From contig NZ_SUPW01000002.1 of assembly GCF_013337285.1 (NCBI RefSeq), positions 806,001-870,000 on the forward strand: a stretch of 64,000 nucleotides of DNA, in the 5' to 3' direction. The position numbers were made by a program, and so were the translations under genes. This document shows positions 27,116 to 36,482 of this stretch, piece after piece (positions within the stretch are counted from its first letter, which is position 1; every line of letters begins with the position of its first letter). The DNA is from Agrobacterium tumefaciens. GTDB lineage: Bacteria; Pseudomonadota; Alphaproteobacteria; Rhizobiales; Rhizobiaceae. The notes under the pieces were generated by a model. The model did no database searches, was not told the DNA's origin, and saw only the letters and a program-made list of their open reading frames with translations.

Positions 27116-27733
27116 TTAGAGAAATTCGATCAGCGCGTCGGGCGACTGGACGCGGTCGAATTCGACTGCGACGCCTTCCATGAAGTGGCGCACGATCTTG
27201 CCGCTCATGTTCTTGCCGAGCTGGACCCGGCTGCCGAGCGGCGGACGGTTTTCGACTTCGATTGCCGCACCGGACAGGGAAAGGTCGATCAGCCGGCAGG
27301 AGATGAGCACGCCATCTTCCAGAACCAGATGTGCCTTGGCATTGCGTGGCGTCAGTCGGTCGTGGCGTCGGTCTTCCGGCAGGCCGAGCAGTTGGCGCTT
27401 GGCGATCCATGCCAGCTGGGCCGCGAGTTTTTCCCGCTTGCGCTCCGGCGCATTGATGGTGATGACGAAGCCGGAGGCGGTGAGCGACGTTACCGAGCCT
27501 TCGATCCGGCCGATGTGCTGGAGATAAGCGATGACGCGGTCACCATTGCGGGCCATGCCCGAGCAGGTGAACTGCGCTCTTTCGGCGGTCATCTCGGTTG
27601 CGGTGCAATCATATTCTTCATGGTCGGGCAACATGAGGCGGCCGGAAAAGGACACGACGACGGCGTCGTCGAGGGAGACCTCTTCAACCGGACGCAGGAT
27701 TTGGGCAGTGTTGACCGAACGAGATGAAAACAT
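27116..27733 (-). CDS. PilZ-domain protein
   Basis: A 205-residue protein. The C-terminal half is a PilZ domain: EDRRHDRLTPR (c-di-GMP arginine motif, about residue 120) and CRLIDLSLSGAAIEV (D/NxSxxG, about residue 150). The N-terminal half has a similar beta-barrel pattern (LMLPDHEEYDCTATEMTAER) without the arginine motif and may be a degenerate PilZ-like domain. It should bind c-di-GMP and pass the signal to a partner. An in-frame TTG 11 codons upstream exists, but ATG 27733 is preferred. The PAS_5 gene next to it is on the same strand. Confidence 0.87.
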   Translation of the reverse strand: MFSSRSVNTAQILRPVEEVSLDDAVVVSFSGRLMLPDHEEYDCTATEMTAERAQFTCSGMARNGDRVIAYLQHIGRIEGSVTSLTASGFVITINAPERKREKLAAQLAWIAKRQLLGLPEDRRHDRLTPRNAKAHLVLEDGVLISCRLIDLSLSGAAIEVENRPPLGSRVQLGKNMSGKIVRHFMEGVAVEFDRVQSPDALIEFL

Positions 27734-27917
27734 GGACAGCGCAATTGTAACGGATGATGATGACAAATCTCTACTCTGCGCGGGTTAACAGACTGTATTG
27801 CTTGATATCTACAATTCTTACGATCGGCGATATCGTTACAGCTTTGACCTATTTTCAGCAAAGATTCCGGGTTGCAGGGCGCCATCCGTCCTCACATTGA
27901 AGGAGGAACGGGCCCCG

Positions 27918-28475
27918 TCAACAGCTCCCCGCGAATGGTGTGAAAGCCGTAAGCGTGTTTTCCGAATATTGCGTCTGCGCGATATCCATCTGCAGCAGGC
28001 GGCTGCTCTTCATCCAAAGGCAATTGATGGGGGTAGCGAATTCGTGACGCGGATGTGCCGGAAGCAAGGCCCCGAGCAGCCGCGGGGCGGCGCCTTCGTC
28101 CGTGCGCAGCGGCAGCAGCAGCATCTCGAATGCCAACGGGGCTGCGCCGAAATCATCCTCCGCCTCGACATCGAAGACGACTGGCAATTGATGTTGCAGG
28201 ATGCCGCGCGCGACGCGGCAGGGGAAAACGGCTTTTGCCGCCGGCCACAGTTCCGAAAACGGGCGGTCGCGCAATTCCCGACCAAACAGGTCGCAAATGC
28301 GCGTGCCGGCGAGGCGGAAGAAGGGCGCTTCCTCTCCCTTTTCCGTCAGGATGAAGAGATCACCCAGATGATGTTTCAACCTTGCGGGATCGATGTCTTC
28401 GCGACGGGGCGCGGGTCTGTTGCCGCGCAGCTCGTCCCAATAGTTATATATGTCCAGTCCGGCCATGCTTTTCAT
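27918..28475 (-). CDS. PAS_5-type PAS domain protein
   Basis: A 185-residue protein of the PAS_5 (PF07310) group, common in Rhizobiales. It begins MKSMAGLDIYNYWDELRGNR, and continues PRREDIDPARLKHHLGDLFIL and FRLAGTRICDLFGRELRDRPF, the usual PAS_5 core. No output domain is attached, so it probably acts through another protein. GGAG nine bases before ATG 28475 selects this start over ATG 28490. It lies upstream of the PilZ gene, about 185 bases away on the same strand. Confidence 0.85.
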   Translation of the reverse strand: MKSMAGLDIYNYWDELRGNRPAPRREDIDPARLKHHLGDLFILTEKGEEAPFFRLAGTRICDLFGRELRDRPFSELWPAAKAVFPCRVARGILQHQLPVVFDVEAEDDFGAAPLAFEMLLLPLRTDEGAAPRLLGALLPAHPRHEFATPINCLWMKSSRLLQMDIAQTQYSENTLTAFTPFAGSC

Positions 28476-28562
28476 AGCACCGTTCTCCATGTTCGCTTTT
28501 GGGACATCATGTCCATCCGAACGCCTGTATGTGGAGGTGTAGCGATTTTCGTGCCAGCCGGT

Positions 28563-28580
28563 TTTGTTAAGGTTAACAAA
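28563..28580. promoter_or_regulatory. Palindrome in the PAS/rhomboid intergenic region
   Basis: TTTGTTAA and TTAACAAA form a perfect 8-bp palindrome around GG, 88 bases upstream of the PAS_5 gene. The remaining divergent gap (28476-28831) shows nothing else beyond the rhomboid ribosome binding site. The TTAA halves are too close together for a classical CtrA box (TTAA-N7-TTAA), so the regulator is open. Confidence 0.45.
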
Positions 28581-28831
28581 GGGTTGATATTGCGCGGCGA
28601 CAAAGGCCGTGGCATCGGTGCGGCCATGTCGGGGACAAGCTCCGGTCAGCACAATTGATGGCAGCGCTCGTGACTTTACCGCGTCGCCGCAAGCCGGACT
28701 GCCTTTGGCGGCGGCGCTCGAACCGGCTCTGGTTTTGGCGTCGTTGCCTGAAAGGCAGGACGGCTTTTTTTTCGTCCGGGCTTCCTATATTGCTCGGAAG
28801 ATAGAAATTTCGACAAGACAGGGATGCGATC

Positions 28832-29569
28832 ATGTCCTACGGGGACGGCGAACGGCCGCCGGTTTCGGAAACGCCGGAGCCGAAAGACGACACGAACAAT
28901 CCCGTCTTCAACCTGCCGCCGCTTCTCGTCGGCATATTGGCGGCGCTCCTGGTTGCTTATGTGGTTCCTGCCTATCTGCTATCGGAGGATGGCAGCAACT
29001 GGTTCATCTTCACCTTCGGCTTCATTCCGCTGCGGTATGCCGTGCCTTTCTCCCAGCAGGGTCTGGAATGGCTCTGGACGCCGGTCAGTTATTCTTTCCT
29101 GCATGGCGGCATCGAACATATTCTGTTTAACGGATTGTGGTTGATGGCCTTCGGCGCACCGGTTCTGCGCCGGATCGGAACATGGCGCTTCGTGCTGTTA
29201 TGGTGCATTTCCGCCGCCGTTTCGGCCTTCGGCCATGCGGCGCTGAACTGGGGCGATGTCACGGTGCTGATTGGCGCGTCCGGTGTTGTTTCGGCACTGA
29301 TGGGAGCAGCCTGCCGTTTTGTTTTCCCCGCCCGTGGTGGCTACAATGCCTCTTTCGGCCATCTGATGCCGCGGCAGGGCATTCTGGAGGCGCTTTCCAA
29401 CCGCACCGTGCTGATCTTCACGCTGATGTGGCTGTTCGGCAATGTCCTGATTGCAGTCGGGATACCGCTGTTTGGCGATGTCGGTGGTGAAATCGCCTGG
29501 GACGCGCATGTCTTCGGGTTTCTGCTGGGTTTCCTGTTCTTCGGCCTGTTTGATCGCCCGTTGCGCTAA
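28832..29569 (+). CDS. Rhomboid-family intramembrane serine protease
   Basis: A 245-residue membrane protease with about six transmembrane helices. The catalytic dyad is Ser150 in LIGASGVVSALMGAA and His226 in WDAHVFGFLLGFLFFG; the HGGIEHILFN segment is the usual second-helix oxyanion region. Substrates are unknown. The N-terminal 25 residues are Pro/Glu-rich and cytoplasmic. AGGGATGCGATC ahead of the ATG gives a plausible ribosome binding site. Confidence 0.93.
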   Translation: MSYGDGERPPVSETPEPKDDTNNPVFNLPPLLVGILAALLVAYVVPAYLLSEDGSNWFIFTFGFIPLRYAVPFSQQGLEWLWTPVSYSFLHGGIEHILFNGLWLMAFGAPVLRRIGTWRFVLLWCISAAVSAFGHAALNWGDVTVLIGASGVVSALMGAACRFVFPARGGYNASFGHLMPRQGILEALSNRTVLIFTLMWLFGNVLIAVGIPLFGDVGGEIAWDAHVFGFLLGFLFFGLFDRPLR

Positions 29570-29769
29570 AGCGGGCCGAGCAGCGGCCCGCCACGGCTTG
29601 TGGCAGCGCATCGAAGCGATCACGCTCCTTGTCGGCCATGGCGCAAATTTGCTTGGGCGCGTCCCATCCGGGATTGCATTCACACGGGCCTCAGCGCACC
29701 ATGGTTCATGATTTGCAACCGCCGGGGGAGACTGCGGCGTGCTGTGATCGCTGAAAAGAGGAGGAAGGC

Positions 29770-30204
29770 ATGGCAACATTCGTAAAAGATCTTCTCGACC
29801 GCAAGGGTCGGGACGTCGTGACTGTAGGTCCGGAGGTCAGCATCGGCGAGGCAGCGGGAACGCTGCATGCGCACAAGATCGGTTCGGTCGTCGTGACGGA
29901 TGCCGATGGCGTCGTTCTCGGCATTTTCACGGAACGCGATCTGGTGAAGGCCGTGGCGGGCCAGGGCGCCGCTTCTCTCCAGCAGTCCGTTTCGGTGGCC
30001 ATGACCAAGAACGTCATCCGCTGTCATGGTAATTCCACTACCGACCAACTGATGGAAATCATGACAGGCGGGCGTTTCCGCCACGTTCCGGTCGAGGAAA
30101 ACGGACGTCTCGCCGGCATCATCTCCATCGGTGACGTGGTGAAGGCGCGGATCGGCGAGATCGAGGCCGAGGCCGAACATATCAAGGCCTATATCGCCGG
30201 CTGA
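29770..30204 (+). CDS. CBS-domain pair protein
   Basis: A 144-residue stand-alone Bateman module with two CBS domains (about residues 8-65 and 78-135): VSIGEAAGTLHAHKIGSVVV and STTDQLMEIMTGGRFRHVPV. Such proteins bind adenosine nucleotides and regulate a partner enzyme or act as redox/energy sensors. GAGGAAGGC precedes the ATG. It stands alone after the rhomboid gene, about 200 bases away. Confidence 0.92.
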   Translation: MATFVKDLLDRKGRDVVTVGPEVSIGEAAGTLHAHKIGSVVVTDADGVVLGIFTERDLVKAVAGQGAASLQQSVSVAMTKNVIRCHGNSTTDQLMEIMTGGRFRHVPVEENGRLAGIISIGDVVKARIGEIEAEAEHIKAYIAG

Positions 30205-30310
30205 AACCTTGCGCCGGGGGCAGGGCATTTCCAGTAGCGAATTAAGCAGGAGGTGTTCTACGTTTCCGGCGCGGTACAATTGCCTGACAGCCTTATCGGC
30301 GGCCTTTATC

Positions 30311-31246
30311 TCAGCGCCGGAACGCCTGCTGCATGCGCTCCAGCTCGGGAATACGGGCGCGGGTTTCCTGATATCCCCTGTCGATGGCTTCGCTGGCGCG
30401 ATGGAATTCCGACAGGCCGATATCGTTGATGCGTGGATGCAGCATGAGGTCGGGCGGATCGCCGGCGAGGCGCGAGCGTGAAATCCGGTCCTGAATGATG
30501 TTGAAGGCCTGCACCATGACGCCCGGCAGGCCGGGACGCGGCGCGCTCTCTACGGGCGGAGCGGAGCCTGCATGTGGGGAGGCTGCATGCTTGACCACGG
30601 CGGAACGGCCAAAGAGATCGTAATTGAGATTGACGGCAACGACCAGCGCCTGCTCATAGGCCCGGCAGACCGAAACCGGCACGGGGTTGACCAGCGCGCC
30701 GTCGATCAAAGTGCGGCCATTGCATTGCACCGGTTCGAAAATTCCCGGCAGTGCATAGGATGAACGAAGCGCGGTGACGAGGTCGCCCTGATGGATCCAG
30801 ACCTCATGGCCGGTGCGCAGTTCCGTGGCGACGGCGATGAAGGGATGTTCGAGGTTTTCGACGCGCAGGCCTTCCAGATGCTCCTGCATGCGCTTGGTCA
30901 GCCGCATGCCGCCAAACAGGCCGCCGCCGCCGATCGTCAGGTCGAGCAGGCCGGCAATGCGGCGCATCGTCAAAGATCGGGCGAATTCTTCCAGTTCATC
31001 GAGCTTGCCGGCGAGGTAACAACCGCCCACCAGCGCGCCGATCGACGTGCCGGCAATCATGCCGATCTTCACGCCTGCCTCATCCAGCGCCCGCAGGACG
31101 CCGATATGGGCCCAGCCGCGCGCGGCCCCGCCACCAAGCGCCAGCGCGATGCGGCGCGTATCGACGCGCTCGGTGACGATGGGCGGCTCCATGTATTCGG
31201 GGTTTCCAGCCGCGAGCTGATTGCGACGATTTCCCCATCCCAACAT
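30311..31246 (-). CDS. Patatin-like phospholipase family protein
   Basis: A 311-residue acyl hydrolase of the RssA/YchK patatin group. The glycine-rich oxyanion loop ALALGGGAARGWAHIGV is at about residue 35, the nucleophile Ser68 lies in GTSIG, and the partner Asp182 in LIDGALVNPVP. No signal peptide is seen. GGGAG lies nine bases upstream of the ATG. It reads away from hisI, which is upstream on the same strand and about 95 bases off. Confidence 0.92.
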   Translation of the reverse strand: MLGWGNRRNQLAAGNPEYMEPPIVTERVDTRRIALALGGGAARGWAHIGVLRALDEAGVKIGMIAGTSIGALVGGCYLAGKLDELEEFARSLTMRRIAGLLDLTIGGGGLFGGMRLTKRMQEHLEGLRVENLEHPFIAVATELRTGHEVWIHQGDLVTALRSSYALPGIFEPVQCNGRTLIDGALVNPVPVSVCRAYEQALVVAVNLNYDLFGRSAVVKHAASPHAGSAPPVESAPRPGLPGVMVQAFNIIQDRISRSRLAGDPPDLMLHPRINDIGLSEFHRASEAIDRGYQETRARIPELERMQQAFRR

Positions 31247-31340
31247 GATCGCACTCCCTGCCAGTTCCGTGAGGCTCCGTCCTATCCCCGGAACCTGCTA
31301 TATTGGTAGCAAATTGGTGCGGCCGATGGAAGCCGGCCGT

Positions 31341-31793
31341 TTATGTGCCGGAATAGGTGGTTGCCGGATCGAAATGGCGAGTATCGTCGGTGATTTTGGT
31401 CACGGCATTGCCATCAGACATTTCCACGGTGCGATAAAAGCAGGAGCGGCGGCCGGTGTGGCAGGTCGCATCATGGCCGGCGACGGAGACCTTCAACCAT
31501 ACGGCGTCCTGATCACAATCGGTGCGGAATTCCTTCACCGTCTGCAGGTTGCCTGATGTTTCGCCCTTTTTCCAGATCTTGTCACGCGAGCGGCTGTAAT
31601 AATGGGCGATGCCCGTTTCCAGCGTCAGCGACAGGGCCTCTGCATTCATATGGGCGACCATCAGCAACTCGCCGTCGCGAGCGTCGGTTACCACGGCGGT
31701 GACGAGGCCGTGGGCATCGAATTTCGGCGAAAAAAGGCCCGCGTTTTCGAGCACTTCCTTATCCGCAGGCGCGGATGGAAAGGGAATGGACAT
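31341..31793 (-). CDS. hisI: Phosphoribosyl-AMP cyclohydrolase
   Basis: It performs the third step of histidine synthesis, opening the purine ring of PR-AMP. The 150-residue protein has the metal-binding [11 protein letters not shown] and [12 protein letters not shown] motifs and the start [17 protein letters not shown] with [16 protein letters not shown]. There is no HisE domain fused to it, the usual state in alphaproteobacteria. It is downstream of folE on the same strand, separated by about 125 bases. Confidence 0.97.
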   Translation of the reverse strand: MSIPFPSAPADKEVLENAGLFSPKFDAHGLVTAVVTDARDGELLMVAHMNAEALSLTLETGIAHYYSRSRDKIWKKGETSGNLQTVKEFRTDCDQDAVWLKVSVAGHDATCHTGRRSCFYRTVEMSDGNAVTKITDDTRHFDPATTYSGT

Positions 31794-31919
31794 GATAACC
31801 CCGGAAACTGAACTGGCGGAATGATCAGAGCGGCGAAAGAACGGAATCGATTCCGCCGCTCTAGGTCTTATCTGATCACCGGATTTTCCGAAAAACGCGC
31901 TGGCGATTCGGTCCGATGC

Positions 31920-32546
31920 CTAGCGGTTCCGCACCATGGTCATGAAGCGGACCTGCTCGGCCGGGTCGTTCTTGAACGTGCCGGTGAAGCTGGTGGTCAG
32001 CGTTGTCGACCCCTGCTTGTTTACGCCGCGCATGGACATGCACATATGTTCGGCGTCGATCATGACGGCCACGCCGCGCGGCTTCAGCGTTTCCTCGATG
32101 GATCTGGCGATTTGCGCGGTCATGTTTTCCTGCGTCTGCAGGCGGCGGCCGAATATTTCGACGACGCGGGCAATCTTCGACAGGCCAAGCACGCGGCCAG
32201 CCGGAAGATAGGCGACGTGCGCTTTGCCGACGATCGGCACCATATGGTGTTCGCAATGGGAGAAGAACGGGATGTCGCGCACCAGCACCACATCATCATA
32301 ACCGCCGACTTCCTCAAAGGTCGTGCCGAGCACGTCCTGAACATTCAGCTCATAACCGGCAAAGAGTTCGCGATAGGCCTTGGCGACACGCTTTGGCGTA
32401 TCCAGAAGTCCTTCACGGGCAGGATTTTCTCCCGCCCAGCGCAGAAGAACGCGTACTGCTTCTTCCGCTTCCGCCTGGCTTGGGCGGGCCTCGGCCACGT
32501 CGGGTTTTGTGCCAGCGCCGGGGAAATTCTTCACGATCGCATCCAT
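31920..32546 (-). CDS. folE: GTP cyclohydrolase I
   Basis: It converts GTP to dihydroneopterin triphosphate, the first step of folate synthesis. The 208-residue protein has the zinc ligands Cys98 and His101 in [21 protein letters not shown] and Cys169 in [19 protein letters not shown] precedes the ATG. The neighbours hisI and folE are functionally linked only in that both open purine-type rings; the adjacency is common in Rhizobiales. Confidence 0.97.
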   Translation of the reverse strand: MDAIVKNFPGAGTKPDVAEARPSQAEAEEAVRVLLRWAGENPAREGLLDTPKRVAKAYRELFAGYELNVQDVLGTTFEEVGGYDDVVLVRDIPFFSHCEHHMVPIVGKAHVAYLPAGRVLGLSKIARVVEIFGRRLQTQENMTAQIARSIEETLKPRGVAVMIDAEHMCMSMRGVNKQGSTTLTTSFTGTFKNDPAEQVRFMTMVRNR

Positions 32547-32827
32547 TTCGTCTCTCCCGATGCGGGTAAAGGCCGCACCTGAACTCGTTTTTCATCGCGA
32601 ACTCGTGTTCGCAGTTGCTGCTATCTGGTTGTTTTACAGCATTTTGGCAAGGCCGCCGCTGATAATTCGGTATCGAAGCCGTTAATTTCATCATGGCTTG
32701 ATGTCCAGAAAGCTCGTTAGCATATAATGAGAATGAAGGGCAGGAAAGCTTCACTGCGACAAACGCTGTGTTTGGAAAATATGACCTGTCCCGTTTTGGG
32801 CATTTTGAGCGCGCCGGACACCTGACG

Positions 32828-33274
32828 ATGGATGACATCTATAATAACCGCATTCTGGACTTTGCCGGGAATATTCCGCTGATCGGCGTTCTTGAGGATG
32901 CCGATGCCAGCGCCGAAAAACACTCGCGGCTATGCGGCTCGAAACTCAAGGTCTATCTGAAGGTGAAAGACGGCATCGTGACCGGATTTTCGCACGAGGT
33001 TCGTGCCTGTGCGCTTGGTCAGGCCTCGGCCTCCATCATGGCCCATCATGTCATCGGCGCTTCCAGCGGTGAAATCCGAAAGGCGCGGGAAGATATGCTC
33101 GCCATGCTGAAACAGGGCGGCGAGGGGCCGACGGGCCGTTTTGAGGATATGCGGGTGCTTTCCCCCGTCCGGGACTTCAAGGCACGCCACGCTTCCACCA
33201 TGCTGACTTTCGAAGCGGTGGTCGATGCGCTCGACCAGATCGAAGGCCGGCCGGTCCTGAATGTTGCGGGTTAG
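32828..33274 (+). CDS. NifU/IscU N-terminal-like protein lacking the third ligand cysteine
   Basis: A 148-residue protein of the iron-sulfur scaffold fold. Cys36 (SRLCGSKLKVYL) and Cys61 (VRACALGQASASIM) align with the first two scaffold cysteines. The third, normally in an HC pair, is replaced by alanine (His121-Ala122 in KARHASTMLTF). It may therefore be a degenerate scaffold or a carrier with another role. I start at ATG 32828, where homology begins; a plus-strand open frame extends 20 codons upstream. yidD follows three bases after its stop, so the two are probably co-transcribed. Confidence 0.87.
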   Translation: MDDIYNNRILDFAGNIPLIGVLEDADASAEKHSRLCGSKLKVYLKVKDGIVTGFSHEVRACALGQASASIMAHHVIGASSGEIRKAREDMLAMLKQGGEGPTGRFEDMRVLSPVRDFKARHASTMLTFEAVVDALDQIEGRPVLNVAG

Positions 33275-33277
33275 ACG

Positions 33278-33634
33278 ATGTGCGGCGAACCGGACTGCCG
33301 GCATCAAGAGACGGCGAGGGCCGGGCAATCCCGTAACTGGGGCGGGACCTTTGCCAAAACGCCGGGCCGGCTTTTGGGTGTCGGTTTCATCAGGCTGTAT
33401 CAGCTGACGCTTTCCGGTTTCATCGGCAATTCCTGTCGCCATATCCCCACCTGTTCGGAATATGGTTATGAGGCCATCGCCCGTCACGGACTTTGGCCGG
33501 GCGGCTGGATGACGCTGTTTCGTGTGGCGCGCTGCGGCCCGGGCGGTACCAGCGGGCTGGACCCGGTGCCGGAGACGCTGGGCGAAAAGAGGCATTGGTG
33601 GACGCCGTGGCGTTACTGGAACCTGCCCAGATGA
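33278..33634 (+). CDS. yidD: Membrane protein insertion efficiency factor YidD
   Basis: A 118-residue YidD protein. The family core is seen in IRLYQLTLSGFIGNSCRHIP, TCSEYGYEAIARHG and GGWMTLFRVARCGPGG, with three conserved cysteines. YidD is a peripheral inner-membrane protein thought to help YidC. Here it has a 30-residue N-terminal extension with additional cysteines (MCGEPDCRH). It starts three bases after the NifU-like gene and overlaps the next gene by ATGA. It is not next to yidC or rnpA as in many bacteria. Confidence 0.93.
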   Translation: MCGEPDCRHQETARAGQSRNWGGTFAKTPGRLLGVGFIRLYQLTLSGFIGNSCRHIPTCSEYGYEAIARHGLWPGGWMTLFRVARCGPGGTSGLDPVPETLGEKRHWWTPWRYWNLPR

Positions 33635-34155
33635 GCGAGTATTTGGCTCTGCTGCACAGCATCGTTCTTGGCGGCGGCAAGCGGCTTGTGATGGCCGATC
33701 TGCGGGCAATGGCGGAGGAACTGGGATTTCAGGACTGCAGGACGCTGGTTGCGACCGGGAATCTGGTTTTTCGTGCCGAGGCTGGGCCGATACCGGAATT
33801 CGAAGACCGTCTTGAGCGCGCCTTCGAAAAGCGGTTCGGCAAACATGTCGATATACTTGTTCGGGCGGGCAGCGACTGGCTGAAACTGGCGTCGGATAAT
33901 CCGTTTCCGCACGGCAATTCTCCTGACGTCTGCATTCGGGTGATGCGGCAGCCACTTGGCGAAGAGGTTCTCGGATTACTGGAGAAATATCGTCAGCAGG
34001 AAAAGATTGCCGTGGTCGGCGGCGAGCTTTGGATCGATTTTCAGGGCAAGCCGAGCGAGAGCCGGTTGCTGTCAGTATTGACCACGAAAAGGCTTGGCAT
34101 AGGCACAACCCGCAACGCCAATACCGTCAACGGGCTGGCGAAAATGCTCGGGTGA
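33631..34155 (+). CDS. DUF1697 family protein
   Basis: A 174-residue protein with the DUF1697 fold. The family start normally reads as a hydrophobic first strand with a Gly-rich turn, seen here as YLALLHSIVLGGGKRLVMADL, followed by LGFQDCRTLVATGNLVF, matching the common GNVVF pattern, and VGGELWIDFQGKPSESRL. Its function is unknown. The ATG overlaps the yidD stop (ATGA at 33631-33634), so translation is probably coupled. Confidence 0.9.
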   Translation: MSEYLALLHSIVLGGGKRLVMADLRAMAEELGFQDCRTLVATGNLVFRAEAGPIPEFEDRLERAFEKRFGKHVDILVRAGSDWLKLASDNPFPHGNSPDVCIRVMRQPLGEEVLGLLEKYRQQEKIAVVGGELWIDFQGKPSESRLLSVLTTKRLGIGTTRNANTVNGLAKMLG

Positions 34156-34284
34156 AACACCGTTCACCTTTGACTGGAATGGCAAAAGCCTTTATCAGCC
34201 TGCCTGCCCATTATTATCATTCGGGCGATTATTATTCCAACACCACCCGCATTCGTTGGCGGGACTGGACAGGAGAATTCGACA

Positions 34285-36288
34285 ATGTCTGAAGCTGTTT
34301 CCCTTACATTTCCCGATGGTTCCGTGCGCAGCTACCCCGCCGGTACGACTGGCCGTGAAGTCGCCGAATCCATCTCCAAATCGCTTGCCAAGAAGGCTGT
34401 CGCCATTGCGCTTGATGGCACCGTGCGCGATTTGTCCGAGACCATCACCGATGGCAAAATCGAGATTGTCACGCGTGAAGACGGGCGTGCGCTGGAGCTT
34501 ATCCGCCACGATGCCGCGCACGTCATGGCTGAAGCCGTGCAGGAACTGTGGCCCGGTACGCAGGTAACGATCGGCCCGGTGATCGAAAACGGTTTTTACT
34601 ACGACTTTGCCAAGAACGAACCTTTCACGCCGGAAGATCTGCCGAAGATCGAAAAGCGGATGAAGGAAATCATTCAGCGCAACAAGCCGTTTACCCGCGA
34701 GGTCTGGTCGCGCGAGAAGGCGAAGGAAGTCTTTGCCGCCAAGGGCGAGAACTACAAGGTCGAGCTGGTCGATGCCATTCCGGCAGGCCAGGACCTGAAG
34801 ATCTATTATCAGGGTGACTGGTTCGATCTTTGCCGTGGCCCGCATATGGCGTCCACCGGGCAGATCGGCACGGCCTTCAAGCTGATGAAGGTGGCTGGCG
34901 CTTACTGGCGTGGTGACAGCAACAATGCGATGCTGACGCGCATCTACGGCACCGCCTGGGCGACACAGGAAGAGCTGGACAATTATCTGCATGTTCTGGC
35001 TGAAGCTGAAAAGCGCGACCACCGCCGCCTCGGACGCGAAATGGACCTGTTCCATTTCCAGGAAGAAGGTCCGGGCGTCGTGTTCTGGCACGGCAAGGGC
35101 TGGCGCATGTTCCAGACGCTGACGGCCTATATGCGCCGGCGTCTTGCCAACACCTATCAGGAAGTCAACGCGCCGCAGATTCTGGACAAGTCTTTGTGGG
35201 AAACCTCCGGTCACTGGGGCTGGTATCAGGAAAACATGTTCGCGGTTAAATCCGCCCATGCTTTTACCCATCCTGATGATGAGGAAGCCGATCAGCGTGT
35301 GTTTGCGCTCAAGCCGATGAACTGCCCCGGTCACGTCCAGATCTTCAAGCATGGCTTGAAGTCTTACCGAGAAATGCCGGTTCGCCTTGCGGAATTTGGC
35401 AATGTCCATCGTTATGAGCCATCGGGTGCGCTGCATGGTCTGATGCGTGTTCGCGGCTTTACGCAGGATGATGCGCATGTCTTCTGCACGGAAGAGCAGA
35501 TGGCGGCGGAATGCCTGCGCATCAACGACCTGATCCTCTCCGTCTACGAGGATTTCGGTTTCAGTGAAGTCGTCGTCAAGCTGTCCACGCGCCCGGAAAA
35601 GCGCGTCGGTTCCGACGATCTCTGGGATCGCGCCGAAAGCGTGATGCTGGAGGTTCTGAAGACCATCGAGGAGCAGTCCGAAGGCCGCATCAAGACCGGC
35701 ATCCTGCCGGGCGAAGGCGCTTTCTACGGGCCGAAGTTCGAATATACGCTGAAGGATGCCATTGGCCGTGAATGGCAGTGCGGCACGACGCAGGTGGACT
35801 TCAACCTGCCGGAACGCTTCGGCGCCTTCTATATCGACCAGAATTCCGAAAAGACGCAGCCGGTGATGATTCACCGCGCCATTTGCGGCTCGATGGAGCG
35901 CTTCCTCGGTATCCTGATCGAGAACTTCGCCGGTCATATGCCGCTGTGGTTCGCACCGCTGCAGGTCGTAGTCGCCACCATCACCTCGGATGCAGACGAT
36001 TACGGCCGCGAAGTGGCCGAAGCGCTGCGCGAGGCGGGCATGGTGGTGGAGACCGATTTCCGCAACGAGAAGATCAACTACAAGGTCCGCGAACATTCGG
36101 TGACCAAGGTTCCGGTCATCATCGTCTGCGGCCGCAAGGAAGCGGAAGAGCGCACCGTCAACATCCGCCGCCTCGGTTCGCAGAACCAGACGCCGATGTC
36201 GCTGGAAGATGCGATTACCAGCCTCGTGGACGAGGCAACGCCGCCGGATGTCAAGCGCAAGCTTGCGGCGAAGAAGCAGGTTGCTTGA
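34285..36288 (+). CDS. thrS: Threonyl-tRNA synthetase
   Basis: This class II synthetase charges tRNA-Thr. The 667-residue protein has an N-terminal TGS domain ([18 protein letters not shown] pattern, residues 5-65), the editing domain with [11 protein letters not shown], and the catalytic core with the zinc-site [30 protein letters not shown] and [13 protein letters not shown], then an anticodon-binding domain. CAGGAG lies nine bases before the ATG. The 130-base leader holds a 37-codon frame that overlaps the thrS start. Confidence 0.98.
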   Translation: MSEAVSLTFPDGSVRSYPAGTTGREVAESISKSLAKKAVAIALDGTVRDLSETITDGKIEIVTREDGRALELIRHDAAHVMAEAVQELWPGTQVTIGPVIENGFYYDFAKNEPFTPEDLPKIEKRMKEIIQRNKPFTREVWSREKAKEVFAAKGENYKVELVDAIPAGQDLKIYYQGDWFDLCRGPHMASTGQIGTAFKLMKVAGAYWRGDSNNAMLTRIYGTAWATQEELDNYLHVLAEAEKRDHRRLGREMDLFHFQEEGPGVVFWHGKGWRMFQTLTAYMRRRLANTYQEVNAPQILDKSLWETSGHWGWYQENMFAVKSAHAFTHPDDEEADQRVFALKPMNCPGHVQIFKHGLKSYREMPVRLAEFGNVHRYEPSGALHGLMRVRGFTQDDAHVFCTEEQMAAECLRINDLILSVYEDFGFSEVVVKLSTRPEKRVGSDDLWDRAESVMLEVLKTIEEQSEGRIKTGILPGEGAFYGPKFEYTLKDAIGREWQCGTTQVDFNLPERFGAFYIDQNSEKTQPVMIHRAICGSMERFLGILIENFAGHMPLWFAPLQVVVATITSDADDYGREVAEALREAGMVVETDFRNEKINYKVREHSVTKVPVIIVCGRKEAEERTVNIRRLGSQNQTPMSLEDAITSLVDEATPPDVKRKLAAKKQVA

Positions 36289-36290
36289 TG

Positions 36291-36326
36291 AAAATGACGG
36301 CCCCCTCGGGGGCCGTTTTCGTTTTT
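36291..36326 (+). terminator. thrS terminator
   Basis: ACGGCCCC and GGGGCCGT pair directly after the thrS stop and are followed by TTTTCGTTTTT. Confidence 0.9.
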
Positions 36327-36355
36327 GGGTGAGGGGCGCTAAAAGCTCTCTGCAC

Positions 36356-36430
36356 GTCATCCTCGGGCTTGACCCGAGGATCCATTCTCACCGCCGAACT
36401 GTGGATCCTCGGGTCAAGCCCGAGGATGAC
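36356..36430. repeat. REP-like palindromic repeat
   Basis: GTCATCCTCGGGCTTGACCC at the left end mirrors GGGTCAAGCCCGAGGATGAC at the right end, and the inner parts (GAGGATCC) are palindromic too. This GTCATCCTCGGGCTTGACCCGAGG pattern is a common intergenic palindrome in alphaproteobacteria. It lies between the convergent thrS and exported-protein genes. Confidence 0.9.
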
Positions 36431-36482
36431 GCGGAGTGTGATGGGATTTCAAGGCACTTCGTCTCTGAACAGGCAGCGAAAC

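Noticed and set aside
34156..34284. T-box or threonine attenuator before thrS
   Set aside because: No T-box sequence, no terminator hairpin, and the leader frame has few Thr codons.
34195..36360. 721-codon frame antisense to thrS
   Set aside because: Typical GC-rich shadow; the thrS protein is unambiguous and the antisense product has no domain.
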